From positions 1 to 64,000 of the forward strand of contig JAHLKF010000033.1 of assembly GCA_025558075.1 (NCBI GenBank): DNA of 64,000 nt, read 5' to 3'. Position 1 is the first letter of the stretch. The number at the start of each line of letters is the position of its first letter. A program made the translations under genes and the position numbers. The notes under the pieces were generated by a model, which ran no database searches, had not been told where the DNA came from, and saw only the letters and a program-made list of their open reading frames with translations. The stretch comes from Gaertneriomyces semiglobifer. Lineage: Eukaryota; Chytridiomycota; Chytridiomycetes; Spizellomycetales; Spizellomycetaceae. Positions 1 to 10,920 of this stretch are shown one piece after another.

Positions 1-416
1 CGGCACTCGCAGCAGCTTCTCAATTTGATGACACGGTCGTCCTGATCGAAAATACGGTGCAGGACTTCGCACTTTTTACAACGACGGCGAATGGTGCGAT
101 GAGAAACCAAACGAAGAAACAGCTGAACATCTTCTCGCTGGCACAGCCTCACTAAATCCTGGCGAATTGCTTCCTTCCGCCTCATTCGTTCGCGCTCCCT
201 TTTGTGGTAATACATCTTGAGAAGCAGGCCCTCGGCCCCAATGATGGTGCCGAAAACGGAAGCGATGGCGAGTGGCTCCACGTCTTTCTGCACACAAAAA
301 ATGATGAAGCCAATGAGCAGCCCGGTAAGAGCACATATGGCAATAAAGTAGTAGCCATCACTCGTCGGGGGATTTTCGTCGGTGGGGTCGGCGGCAGCCG
401 GTGAAAAGGTAGACAT
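1..416 (-). CDS. Small membrane protein, 3' part beyond the window edge
   Basis: An open frame runs without a stop from an ATG at 416 to the window edge, giving at least 138 residues. The N-terminus is short and acidic/proline-rich. It is followed by a clear membrane segment at about residues 23-42 (FIAICALTGLLIGFIIF) and a second, weaker hydrophobic stretch (AIASVFGTIIG) at about 49-62. After that comes a strongly basic Arg/Lys/Glu segment and a tail with Cys pairs (RCKKC, SCCEC). I do not recognise the family. The ATG lies only 55 bp downstream of the stop of the next gene on the same strand, so it is either a separate tightly packed gene or a further exon of a longer model. Separate is simpler, because the frame has its own ATG and a membrane-anchor layout. 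Confidence 0.5.
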   Translation of the reverse strand, partial: MSTFSPAAADPTDENPPTSDGYYFIAICALTGLLIGFIIFCVQKDVEPLAIASVFGTIIGAEGLLLKMYYHKRERERMRRKEAIRQDLVRLCQREDVQLFLRLVSHRTIRRRCKKCEVLHRIFDQDDRVIKLRSCCEC

Positions 417-471
417 TATGAGCTAAAACGGAACCCGTGAATATCACTTGGACTTGCGACATGGAGTCGAC

Positions 472-1630
472 TCAACTGGTGTTACTAACATCTAAAACAC
501 TTCGTTTCGCAGAAGCGTTGGCTGCTGGTTCCACGGAATGTTCCTTCTCTGTGATATGAGTGGTAGTGACTGTAATAGCGACATGGGGGCAATGGAAAGT
601 CTGCGACGCTAAGGGAAAAAATTAGCTCTCTGTTAAGATGGATCAAACCGTAGCATACGAGCCAGCTCCCCCAAGTATTACCTAGTAGTTGAGGATCTGC
701 GCCGGTATGATGAGGCTGCTGATCGTCAGGGGTAAGGTTACTGCTTTTGAAATTCGTAGTGTTGTCGTCAGAGGGTTCTTGCAATGCCGTTTCAACATGA
801 TCTTGTGTTAAGAGTGGTGCAGCAGGGCCATCGCGACCGGGAAGGGGACCCTCGCAAGTTGAAATTGTTGCAACAGAAGTTGACGCGGCAGGGGATACAA
901 GAGTAGAACTGCCTTGAAGCTGACTGCTATGATTTTCGCGCTCCTCCGTCGCTATATTGGAAGGCTCAAGAAAGGGACGCGTATTTGGCGCTATACTGAT
1001 CGAGGTGGTCGTAGTGCTCGACCTATTGGTTATGCCCAGACTTGACGACCCGATACTAACAGGTGAAGCAGGCTTAGACGCCGACGCAGAATCCGTTTTG
1101 TTTTTCTTGGGAGGGCGGGGCGAATCCGTGGGGGAAGGTTGAGGTGAGGGAGCAGAACCCGGTCTCAATCCCTTGAACGGGTCGTGATTAGCGCAATACC
1201 AGAAATCTCCCACCGAATAGCAGGATTTATAGGGGCACCGTTTTTGTGATTCTTGAAAACCGTGGCATTTTTCTATCCGTTTCTGGGCTTTATCCATTTC
1301 CCTTTTAAACGCCTCTGTCTCCGCTTTATTCAACTTGTGACTGAGCTGGATCCAGAGTGTCTTGGGAGCGCCTTCTGAGTCTTGTGCTTCCAAAGGGGCA
1401 CCCTCCGGTGGCGGCGCAGGATCCAGTCTTTCCTTTTTGAACGGATCGTGATCATCACAAAACCAGGACTTTTCTCCGACCAAATAGGTTGCATTTGCAT
1501 TACACTTCTCATCGGCGTCCAAGTCGACCAAGGCGCCGCACTTTTTGCGTGAAGCATCGTTTCTCCCGCTGAGTGGAATCCACGACTGCGTTGAAACGGT
1601 CTCTGCTCCCTTCTTTTTCCCTGCTCCCAT
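472..1630 (-). CDS. Orphan protein with duplicated Cys/His (W-F/Y-C-x2-H-D-P-F-K) module
   Basis: I read two exons, 1630-682 and 608-472, giving 361 residues. The intron 681-609 has a GTAATA donor and a strong pyrimidine-rich TTTTTTCCCTTAG acceptor. Reading through it would give a longer, less plausible tail. The N-terminal half holds two related modules. Each starts with L/S-W-I-x-L-S, has spaced cysteines (KKCGA...EKCNA; EKCHG...KRCPY...KSCYS) and ends in W-F-C-D-D-H-D-P-F-K or W-Y-C-A-N-H-D-P-F-K. The conserved Cys and His look like metal ligands. The rest is a Ser/Pro/Thr-rich, probably disordered region with PPKKNK-type basic patches. I do not recognise the family; nuclear or nucleic-acid-associated is a guess. 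It is divergent from the thioesterase gene starting at 2091. Confidence 0.65.
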
Positions 1631-2090
1631 ACCGACGGAATGAAGCTAATCAACGCCCGAAATATCGGGTTTGAATGTCAGGAGTCGCCGCTAGGTCCAT
1701 CCTTTTATACTGACTTCTGACTGCGACCTCGTTTGCGGTCGCCCGATGGTTGTATCTGGCATCCGATGGGAAGCATACTACTAGTTTTGAAGAAAACACA
1801 ATGGGCGGGCAACTTGGAAGAACCTGGGGTGCACCGACGCGGCTGGTGGAGAACACACGCAATTAACCGAATTCGTCTGCAAGATAACGCTACTCGTCAA
1901 AACTATCTTACCGCAAAACGTACCACCAGTAGCATCTACCGCTTTTGGAAGTGAAAAGTAGTGGGGATCTTGGGGCCCACGGCGAGTGCGTAACCAAATT
2001 TCATGCGCGCATTCTCCACGCCTTGCACTTTCAAGATCAAAGTGAAATACGCGACGACGTTCTTTGAGACTGCCAAGACAAGAGCACAAG
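1631..2090. other. Intergenic, divergent promoter region
   Basis: This 460 bp stretch separates the start of the minus-strand Cys/His protein from the start of the plus-strand thioesterase, so it must hold both promoters. Open frames on both strands are short and show no recognisable protein. I see no clear TATA box. Confidence 0.5.
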
Positions 2091-3837
2091 ATGACACAAC
2101 CGGAATCCAGACTCAAGACTCTGATTGAGCAGGCGCTCGATCTTGAAGGTTATTCCGTAATGATGGCCCTTTGCAAATGGATGCCAACTTTGGATTCCTA
2201 GAAATCGACGAAAATGTGTATCGAAGTAAAGAGCTGTGGCTGCCCTACGGTGCCCGTGGTGTTTTTGGTAGGCCAAGTGGGGTGTCCTAATCTAGCGACA
2301 ATGAAGTGTAATAACAGACAATTTTTTCCAGGAGGGCAAGTCGTGGGGCTAGCGCTTTCCGCTGCCACGCGCACCGTCGATCCAAAATACCATGTTCATG
2401 TCAGTTTTTCTGTTTGGGCAATGATGGAGAATGACCTCGCTTTTTAAGTGCCTCTGTTTGCTTCTAGTCGCTGCATTGCTACTTTCTGCTCCCGGGAGAC
2501 AACAGTATACCTATCGTTTACCGAGTCGCGAGAGTTCGGGATGGTGTGTTCGCGTGCAAGTTCTGTCGTTTGAAACTGGTTTGCAATATTAACGTTGATG
2601 CTGTCATTGATAGGAAAGACATATGCAACTCGCACTGTCACTGCTCAGCAGCGCGGCAAAGTGATCTTTACGTTGATGTGCTCCTTCCAGGTTGCGGAAA
2701 ATTCAACCCTTGTGCATCAGGTGCGCTGCGCCATCATATTAGGTTCGTCGTTGACGATATCGTGTATAGAACTAAGTTATTGTCTGTATCAGGTCCCTAT
2801 GCCGGATGTCATACCCCCTGAAGAGCTGCCCAGGTAACATACCCACAATTGGAGGTTCCAGTCCTTCCCATGGCTGAATGTTTTCCTACAGCACGCAGGA
2901 GAAGCTTGCCCACATATTGAAACATCCCAAGGTTTCCAAGAACGCAAAATTCAGCAAGCATTTCCAAATGCGGATGCAAGAGGTAAGAATGTGTGCACCC
3001 TGGGTATCATAAACAGCATCTGAGAAATTTCGATTTCATAGCCGCTGCCCATCGAAATTCGAGATTGCCAAGGACTTGGGCGTGCCCGGGATCTAGTATA
3101 TCCGCCAAAGTCTGAACCTAAACAATACATGTGGATGAAAGCGATAGGCACATTGCCCGACGACATGGCCTTCCACAATGTACGTGTGCACTTTAACGCT
3201 TGCTGTTGACCCTTTCTCACGCATGCTCGTTCCTGATGTTAGTGTGTAGCGGCTTATTGCTCTGACGTGAGTTACTTCGGCTTCAGCATGCCTCCGCACC
3301 TCTTGGGTTGCTCACTACTTCAACGCAACTAGCACTATCTGCTAATGACCAGTGTGTTGTCGCACGGCCTAACGTGGTATTCGAACCCTGGCGTCAGTAT
3401 GATGGCTAGCCTGGATCATTCAGTGGTAGGTTTATTCAGAACGTGCTCACACGTCAACTGCGCAAGCTTAGCAATTCTGCCATTAGTGGTTTCATGCACC
3501 ATTTCGAGCGGATGAATGGCTCTTGTACGAGATGGAGGTAAGCTGGTTGACATATCGCCCAGGAAATACATCTCGTTGACGCTGGGATTTGATCAGAGCA
3601 CGCGGACTGTTGGCGGCAGAGGCCTCTGTTTTGGGCGTATATACACCAGGTACATTTCTGCGACGTTTTCGGATGCAATAGCAGTAACTGTAGCTAACCA
3701 ACTAATTGGAACACTGTAGGGACGGACGCTTGGTTATCTCTACCGCGCAAGAAGGCGTCGTCCGGGCAGAGTACAAAGATGTACCCAAAGGAGTAAGCAA
3801 GAAGGATGATAAAGACGCAACCAAGCCGAAACTTTGA
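2091..3837 (+). CDS. Acyl-CoA thioesterase, TesB/ACOT8 family, 13 exons
   Basis: Hydrolyses acyl-CoA to free fatty acid and CoA; family members act mainly in peroxisomes. My exons are 2091-2148, 2202-2267, 2332-2399, 2468-2543, 2614-2720, 2793-2833, 2892-2982, 3042-3179, 3243-3266, 3333-3425, 3487-3537, 3597-3649 and 3720-3837. They sum to 984 nt, 327 residues. The double-hotdog hallmarks appear in order: LWLPYGARGVFGGQVV, the HSLHCYFLLPGD block, PIVYRVARVRDGKTYATRTV, SLDHSVWFHAPFRADEWLLY, GGRGLCFGRIYTRDG and the final AQEGVVR. The Asp of SLDHS and the neighbouring conserved residues are present. The product ends in PKL, which resembles but does not match the usual peroxisomal PTS1 tripeptide SKL. 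All introns are GT-AG and short. The 24-nt exon is supported by phase and by the restored Y-x-SD-hydrophobic motif. Confidence 0.9.
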
Positions 3838-5016
3838 GCACAAGCAATATGCATTTTTCACACTGAGCATTTCTTTCTATGGTGTTTTATCACTCAGAAA
3901 TCACAAAACCTTATAAATTTTCTTAGTCAGAAAATCAGTTTTCTTAGCAAATGGACCATCACATCGCACGTTCAAATTCCCCATCTTGCCCTGAGCATCG
4001 CATGGCATATGTGCTTCTTGAAAATAAATGAAAGATGTTTGACAACATTGCAATGCGTAATGTACAGGTTCATATATATTTAAATATAAAATTCCACTTG
4101 TTCCACTAATAATTAATTATAAACGAACCCATCTTGTCAGTACACGAGTGGAACGCCATGCCAAGCTGTCCAGCAAGCGCAGTCTAGTAATATATGATGC
4201 TCCGAACTATCATATGAAAGGGATACCTTGGGACATCTGTTCATGTTTCCCTGCAAAATTAAAAGCTCTGGTGGAATCATTCAATTCAGGGATGCACATG
4301 CACATGCACAGTGGTACCGATATACCGGTAACTATGCCCAATCCTAACGAACCAGCCAAAACTGAATTTGAACGTCGTGAACTGCTCCCGGAACACACAT
4401 GCTTGCAGAGTAAGTAAAACAATCATCTCTTCCATGTGTCTGTGTGCCGGTCTCGCTTCTCCGAGTGCCCTTGTTTGAATGCGCAATTTGAGGATCATGA
4501 CGAAAACGTCAACAACAGGACGGCCCTCATCTCGTGAAGAGGGTCAGTCCAGGGATCTACACATGAACATACACTTCTCAGATCTTCAGTTTCTGGCCAA
4601 CCCCCTGACCCCAGACGTCATATGGCTCGGGCGATGCTATTCAATTCATTTTATGTTATTGGGGACCCCACCCCCTCGTGAGCACACTTTGGAATTCGGA
4701 CGATCCCGACACACAATAAGCATGAGGGAGACTGGGTGGCTTCGGCAGTGCAAGAGATCCACAGAGGCACTCCCCACCTCCCCCGCCTTACTTTTGAATG
4801 CGCAAGGAGATCACCATAAAAGATGAGACGAGTTTAAATGGGGGGTGGTTGCAGGTGCCCGCCTAGTAAATGATAGTTGTTACGGTTAGTGACGGCTCGC
4901 CTGGCGGAAGGTTATTATAGTTCATGCTCCAAGAATTGAACAGAGTGGTGGTCAGCATGCAGTTAAGGGAGGAACCGATGCAGGTAAAAGAAGACAGGAC
5001 AGGTGCGCTTTCCGAA
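3838..5016. other. AT-rich intergenic region
   Basis: This covers the 3' flank of the thioesterase gene and the upstream region of the esterase gene. It is AT-rich around 3880-4130, with AATAAA/AAATAAATG-like polyadenylation context near 4020. There is a short alternating run of ATGCAC units near 4290-4310. Open frames are short and show no family signal. Confidence 0.4.
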
Positions 5017-7213
5017 ATGAGGTCGCTAGCGTGAATGAACCTCACACTTATACCCTACAGACAGTACCTCAACGTCTCTTGTGCGAAAGTCCTTATGGGG
5101 TTCGCGAGCACTGGCGCTGTCAGGACTGTCCTTACCGTTCAAAGCCGCTGCACTTGCGTCGTCTCTTCTCCGTGAAACCGGCTACCTTTGTGATTTATCT
5201 GTCCACAACCTGTCAAACACGTTCCAGGCGTTGAAGAGCTTTTACAAAGGCGGCGATTGCACCCGTCCAACTTGGAACCTAGCCTTTCACGTCGTAAGTT
5301 GTTCGCGCCAGTAAACGCGCGCCAGAACGTCTTCGCTCACGGTTATTTCTCCAGCTGGTGAAGACGATCAAATCCAACTTGGAGTATGAGTACCATTCAG
5401 TGTCACGCCTGAGGGCCTTCACTTCCTTCCTGGCCGAACCTGTACCCCGGAACGTCAAAATAACACCTTTCAAATTCCACGTGAACCGCAATATCCTACT
5501 ACAATACGAAAAGCGTGCTCGGAAGCGTTCAGATGAGGCAGACTGCGAATTCATTGTGCCACAGGAGGTTACCGGCGACGATGAGTATGAGCTACACGGC
5601 GAATGGATTGAATGGATCGATGATCGGAAAGAACCTACGAAGAAGTCAAGCAAGACAATTCTTATGCTTCATGGAGGTGCATTCCTTGTCGGCAGTGTGG
5701 TGACACATCGTGGGTTAATTTGGCGTATCGCAAAGGAATCGGGTGCCCGCGTATGTGGTATGTTATTTCCAACTTTCCAGTTTGTGCCTTGCGCGATGGT
5801 TGACATTGATCTCTTTGTAGCAATAAATTATCGACTCGCACCAGAGTTTCCCTTTCCCGCGGCTATCCACGACGCATTCGCGGCGTATCTATACTTGACC
5901 CAACCCTCGCATCCGGCGTTCTTGAAGGCCTCCTCTTTCTTTTCTCCAAACACGTCGTGTCATCAACCTTTGGCACCAAAAGATATCATTATCATGGGCG
6001 ACTCTGCGGGAGGCGGCCTTGCCGCCGGGTTAATGCATTATTTGAAAGATTGGGTACACGATAAAATGGGAGAAAAATGCTATGAAAACGTTGGGGGAGC
6101 AGTGTTATTGAGTCCGTGGGTGGAGATATCATGTTCTACCGAAAGTTGGCACTACAATTACGAGGTATACATGATGGATCCGCAGTCGCACTTGGTTTAC
6201 ATTTGATGTTTACTGACGCTTGCATTTTGATTTCAGACTGATTATTTACCTTTCAATCCCGGGAGTCCGTTCTGGAACATGTTACGAGGTGAACCCGATT
6301 CAGCAGACATTACGAACCCGTACAATCCATCCTACTCATACATGGCTGGATACAACGGTATCGGATGGAAACGGCAGTGGTTTGTGCACGGCACGGATAC
6401 CGGAGACTCTCTGTCTATAGCAGAGCATGCGAAGCCTCGGGATGTGGAGCGCCGTGATTCCGCTGTCGAAATGGAACCGCCAGATGCACCGGTAACTGGC
6501 AAGCGGGGCAGTAGCAGTAAGCGACCGTTAAGTCGCGAGGATATGGCTTACAAGATTGCACGTCATCCGTTGGCTTCTCCGTTGTTCGCTGATCATACCA
6601 ACATGCCTCCGATCTTGGTTGTGCGTATTGGTTACTTTGTCATTGGCAAGAAGCCAATCAGTTTAGCATGACTGAGAAGTGACTAACTTGATCGCTTCAT
6701 GTAGCAAACCGGTGATGCAGAAATGCTTCGTGACGAAGGGTTGCTCTACGCTCAAAGAATAGCAGCCGCTAATCCTGAGCTTCACGAAAAGGGGTTCATT
6801 AGACACGAGTTGTACATGTACGTAGGCCACCGGTATTCTGGGTATCATGTCATGCACTGACGTTGATCATCATTTGTAGGGACATGCCTCACGTCTTCCA
6901 GGCGTTCTCATTCCTCTCCGCCGCGCAGGCTGCGGTTAAGAACATCGCCCGCTTTATCCACTCCCTAGACGCCAACACCGCACTTCCCGAAGTCGTCAAT
7001 GACAGAAGCATTTTCGCTGTTGACGCGTTTCTGTCCCCGCCGCCATGTGCACACATGCACAAAATGGATGTAGGAGACAGCTTGGAAGCCATGAAAGCTA
7101 CCGGCCGTGTAGTGGGTGCCGCTATTGGAGGTGAGATACTCGGTGAAGCTGCCGCCGAGGAGTCGACGGACCCGATGTGGATGGGGGAAGGGATGCTGCA
7201 TGTCTTTATGTAG
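5017..7213 (+). CDS. HSL-type alpha/beta-hydrolase (esterase/lipase)
   Basis: A carboxyl-ester hydrolase of the hormone-sensitive-lipase group. Secure exons are 5065-5293, 5355-5757, 5821-6164, 6237-6620, 6705-6817 and 6880-7213. All have GT-AG introns and phases agree. The first exon is uncertain: frame 5065-5293 has no ATG, and the best fit I see is a tiny ATG exon at 5017-5021. The oxyanion motif HGGAFLVGS lies near residue 184 and the nucleophile elbow MGDSAGGG near residue 273. The catalytic Asp is probably in QTGDAEMLRDEG and the His in YMDMPHVFQAF, so the triad looks complete. INYRLAPEFPFPAA between them is typical of the family. A long charged insert (about 6415-6540) sits between the SAGG motif and the Asp. 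The C-terminal ~70 residues after the His are extra. Natural substrate unknown. Confidence 0.85.
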
Positions 7214-7352
7214 AGAGATAACGTTTTGGCATGTAATCTTTGTGTTATATACCCTCGCGGAAACCAAACCAAATAAATGTGAAAGAATACGTGAGAAACT
7301 CGAATATATTTCTGCAGGGCCGGCCGGCCATGCCCAATGTGCAATGGCAACT

Positions 7353-8344
7353 TCAATTCGGCCCCTTGTAGCCCGTGCGCTGTAGATATTCTTTCCAACC
7401 TTTTCTCTCCACGCCAGCAGGGAGTGGGCTCAACTCCCTTCCATTGTAATATCCAAAATCTTCGAACCAACCTAACATTTGAACAATTTCTGTTGCATCG
7501 TATGGTAAGCGTTTCGCCCACTCCTCGGATGGGACGTATTCATAGCGAGCGGGAATACCAGTTACTTTGGTTAAAGTCTCGGCAACTTCGGACATGGTAA
7601 TGTACGGCGCAGAAGCCTCAATCCGTTTGCCGACATAAACGTCGGGTTCCTTTAATATTCCAGCGACAAGCGGGCCTGTCATGCTTTCCACGTCCGTCAC
7701 TGCGAAAACAAAACCGTCAGAATGCTATCATGTGGCACAAGGTGAAATGTGCAGACGAGGTGCCCCTTACCAGGAACGCGAGTCTCAGGTCGAAGCGGCA
7801 AACTCCAAATCACAGTTCCATCTTTCTCCTTCTGAGGCCCGAGCATCGTTGCAAGATTCGAAGCGTAAAAAGCGGGCAATACACTGATTGCTTTCAACCG
7901 AATACTGGTAATGTAATCCTCCACCACCGCCTTATTGGTAAAATGGTGTACATTGTTGTATTTTCCACCACTCAGCTTTGCAACGTTGTCCAGCGACGAC
8001 CAGATAAAGTACTTGACACCTGCAGTTTTGGCGGCATCGGCAAGGTTCTTGCCTTGCGTGACTTCTTTTTCCGGAGTGGACATGACGGCATGGTCCCAAA
8101 AGTTGGTAATAGCAAAAACTGCATACGCATTTTTGAATGCTGATACAAGGGAAGATGGGTCGTCAAAGGTCGCCTCCACCATCTCGACTCCTTTTGACTG
8201 AAGGGCTTTCGACGCGGAAGAGTTGACAGAACGAGTGATGCCGCGTAAAGCAAAGTTGGGACATTGGGATTGCAGAGCGGAAACGACTGATCCGCCTTGC
8301 AAACCGGTTGCACCGCAGATGACGACGATGGGTTTGCCTGACAT
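7353..8344 (-). CDS. NmrA-like NAD(P)-binding protein
   Basis: An atypical short-chain dehydrogenase/NmrA fold protein. Such proteins bind NAD(P) and act either as redox-sensing regulators or as small reductases. Exons are 8344-7771 and 7699-7353 (306 residues), with a 71 bp intron. The N-terminus has the beta strand and glycine-rich loop VVICGATGLQGGSV, i.e. the G-x-x-G-x-x-G dinucleotide motif. It is followed by RGITRSV, which fits a phosphate-binding Arg, and then FAITNFWDHA and KYFIWSSLDN, which are typical of HSCARG/NmrA proteins. The Tyr-x3-Lys pair of true dehydrogenases is not obvious, which favours a regulatory or atypical role. It converges with the upstream esterase gene (140 bp between stops) and is divergent from TDP1. 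Confidence 0.88.
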
Positions 8345-8930
8345 AGTGGTTTGGCTACTGAGGTCTTTTCTTGGGTAGGTTCACTTTCTTTGACTGCGAA
8401 TGGCGTTGCAGATGCTGAGCGCCGGGGAGAGGAAGGAGCGGGCTCTTTTTGTAGGCATTGATGGGTTGGTCTTCTGCGCATTTGTCATGCACAGTTGCCA
8501 GCAAGGGCTTGTGTGAGTCAAGGATAAATGACAAATGCAAGCATGACAAAGAGCTTCCTTCTTCTTCTCTGGAAATCCCCGTCACCTTGATAACGTATGA
8601 AGGAAAGCACATGGATGCTGCTGTAGGTGATGAAGCCTCACATCCCGTAGCCTATTGTATTCTTAGTAAATGGTCACTTTTCAATTTCCAGTAGCTGTAG
8701 TGCTCTGCGTTGAATTTTAATTTGAATGTCGCGCGTGTCGGCTTTAAAATTGACAGATCCACGGCGTTTGGGATCCTCGTTCAGAAACGAACCTTGGACT
8801 TACAATTATTGGAAAACGTAGGTTGTGAATATTTTTTAATTGAATCGCAGGTGCTAATAGGTTGGGTGCGTTCAGACCAAGTCTGCTTATATCGTGCAAG
8901 GGTTAGGCTTTGGGTGAGGCGTGGTTCCAG
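8345..8930. other. Divergent promoter region between NmrA-like gene and TDP1
   Basis: 586 bp containing both start regions. AT-rich runs occur near 8700-8740 and 8830-8850. No recognisable open frame and no tRNA. Confidence 0.4.
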
Positions 8931-10920
8931 ATGAGTGCAGCAACATGGACATGTACTTCTTGCACATTCATAAACGAGAAGCCGCACGCTGTAACCTGTG
9001 AAATATGTGCCACAGCTCGAGCGGGGACGGTCATTGACTTGACAGACGAGGACGACGATTCCTTGCAGACTGCTCTAGCGCTGTCGCTTTCTGAAAACCC
9101 AAGTGCAGTGAATGACATTGACAATGGGACAGCGGGTCCTTCGTTCTTTGAGGAGAATAATGTGAAGCGGGAGATATCACCAGGTGAAGACCCATCACCG
9201 TCCCCATCATCCACCACCATAGCACCGGAGCCATCTCTCTCCTTTTCACGAGCAGAACTGGAGCGGCAACGACTTGCTCGTTTGGCGAAAAAGCGTCCTC
9301 TGGAATCGGACGCAGAAGATTCTTCGGTTCTTCAAAGTTCAAAGCACGCTAGAACAAGCAGCTCAACGATCCCGTCCTCATCGAATAAGTGTTGGGACGG
9401 AAGAGTCAGCCTCACCTATATCCGCAGCCACCCCAAATCCAACCATGTCAAATTCGAGGATGTAGTCTCCAAGGTAAAAGCATAGAACTCCTTGCCCCCA
9501 CCCACGCGCCCCCACGCCCGCAAGACCGCCAACCGTGCTTTTACTTTTTCTTTTCCAGCAAGGCTTGACAAAAGCCTTCTTTGCCGCTTCTCAAATCGAT
9601 CAGTCCTGGTTAATGTCTCATCTACCGCCGACTGTCAAACTCGTCGTGGCTCATAGCGATAGACCGAGAAACCTCCCACCATGGGAAACGTCGCTCATCG
9701 TAGATAAGAAAACCTGTCTGCTCTTCCCACCAATGTCGCCCGAAGTTTCATACGGACTGATGCACATCAAGCTGTTCATTCTCTTTTATGAAGACTCGAT
9801 ACGCGTGGTGATTGGGAGTGCGAATCTTGTGGGTTACGACTGGGAGAAACTTGAAAACGTAGTGTGGTATCAGGATTTTCCGTTGCGTTCACGTCTGGCT
9901 GATGCGGTGGTGGACGTGGATAATGATGAGCTGAGGGATGACGACAACGGGTTCTTGGGACAGCTGATATCGGTCTTGCAGGAAATGGGCGCCGACCAGA
10001 TCATCAGATCTGTGAGAAAGGGGGATTTCTCTAAAGCCAACGTTAGTAATTTCTATAACCTTTTCCCTCTCTTGGGTTGCACTGTGGCTCACTCGGCTTT
10101 GTATTTTGTAGGCTTCGTTGATACTCTCCCGTCCGGGAATCCATAGGTCATCCAAGTGTGGTCTTCCGGCATTACCGCACGTAACACGGCGTCTGGTGAA
10201 ACTGCCTCGTGAGAAACAGAAGTATGAAGTTACCTATGTCACGGGCTCGCTGGGGAGATTGAATTGGGGTCTGGTACGCGACTTTGTGAAAGGGGCCGTA
10301 GGTGATGAGATCCTGCAGGCAGAGAAAGGAAAGAGCAAAGGCAAAGATAATGAAAACGATGCGGGCCTGAGAATCCTGTTTCCGACTGAAAAGACAGTGA
10401 AGAAGTCCACATTAGGTGTTCAGGTAATTTTTTCGTTTTTGCATTCATCATTCATTAACAGGCTGAATGTGCTTATGTTTTTCGTAATTGGTTTGGTGCT
10501 TCTTCTCAGGGCGCAGGCACGATTTGCTTCCATCCATCCAACTTTACCCCGTCCTTTCCGATTTCCATTCTGCATGACGGGATTTCCGCCCGTCGCGGTA
10601 CATTGATGCATGCCAAAATGGCAGTATGCCTTCCCAAGTCGACACCGACAGCTGCTGAAATCGAGGTATGTGACGTGAAGGATGCAGACGGATGGTGCTA
10701 TCTGGGGAGCCACAATATGACTGCCGCAGCTTGGGGATCACGGGTCAGGGAAGGATGGAAGATAGCCAATTGGGAGTTGGGTGTCGTGTTACCTTGCAGG
10801 GCTATTGCGCAAAGTATTGGCACTGATGAGGGAAAGAAGATTCCTGTGCCGTGGGAAACACCTTTGAAGGCATATGAAGCGGGAGATAAACCGCATATGA
10901 AAGCGTTTGAGGATCTATAG
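8931..10920 (+). CDS. TDP1: Tyrosyl-DNA phosphodiesterase with RanBP2 finger and UIM
   Basis: Hydrolyses the bond between a stalled topoisomerase I tyrosine and the DNA 3' end during repair. Exons are 8931-9473, 9559-10041, 10112-10423 and 10510-10920 (582 residues). The two HKN catalytic halves are intact: HIK at residues 250-252 followed by GSANL, and HAK at 480-482 followed by GSHNM. The segment after CWDGRVSLTY matches the usual TDP1 core start. Unusually, the N-terminus carries a RanBP2-type zinc finger (W-x-C-x2-C...C-x2-C, about residues 5-32) and then a ubiquitin-interacting-like helix (DDSLQTALALSLSE, about 43-57). A disordered linker rich in Ser and Pro follows. The ATG at 8931 immediately precedes the finger. 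The accessory domains suggest recruitment to ubiquitin signals; this is inference. Confidence 0.93.

Noticed and set aside
3267..3332. Coding continuation YFGFSMPPHLLG in the thioesterase
   Set aside because: Reading on leads to a stop; treating 3267-3332 as an intron gives SD-HYLL...SLDHS, which fits the family and frame.
4290..4315. CRISPR-like or regulatory direct repeat (ATGCAC units)
   Set aside because: A short run of simple hexamers without spacers; the organism is eukaryotic.
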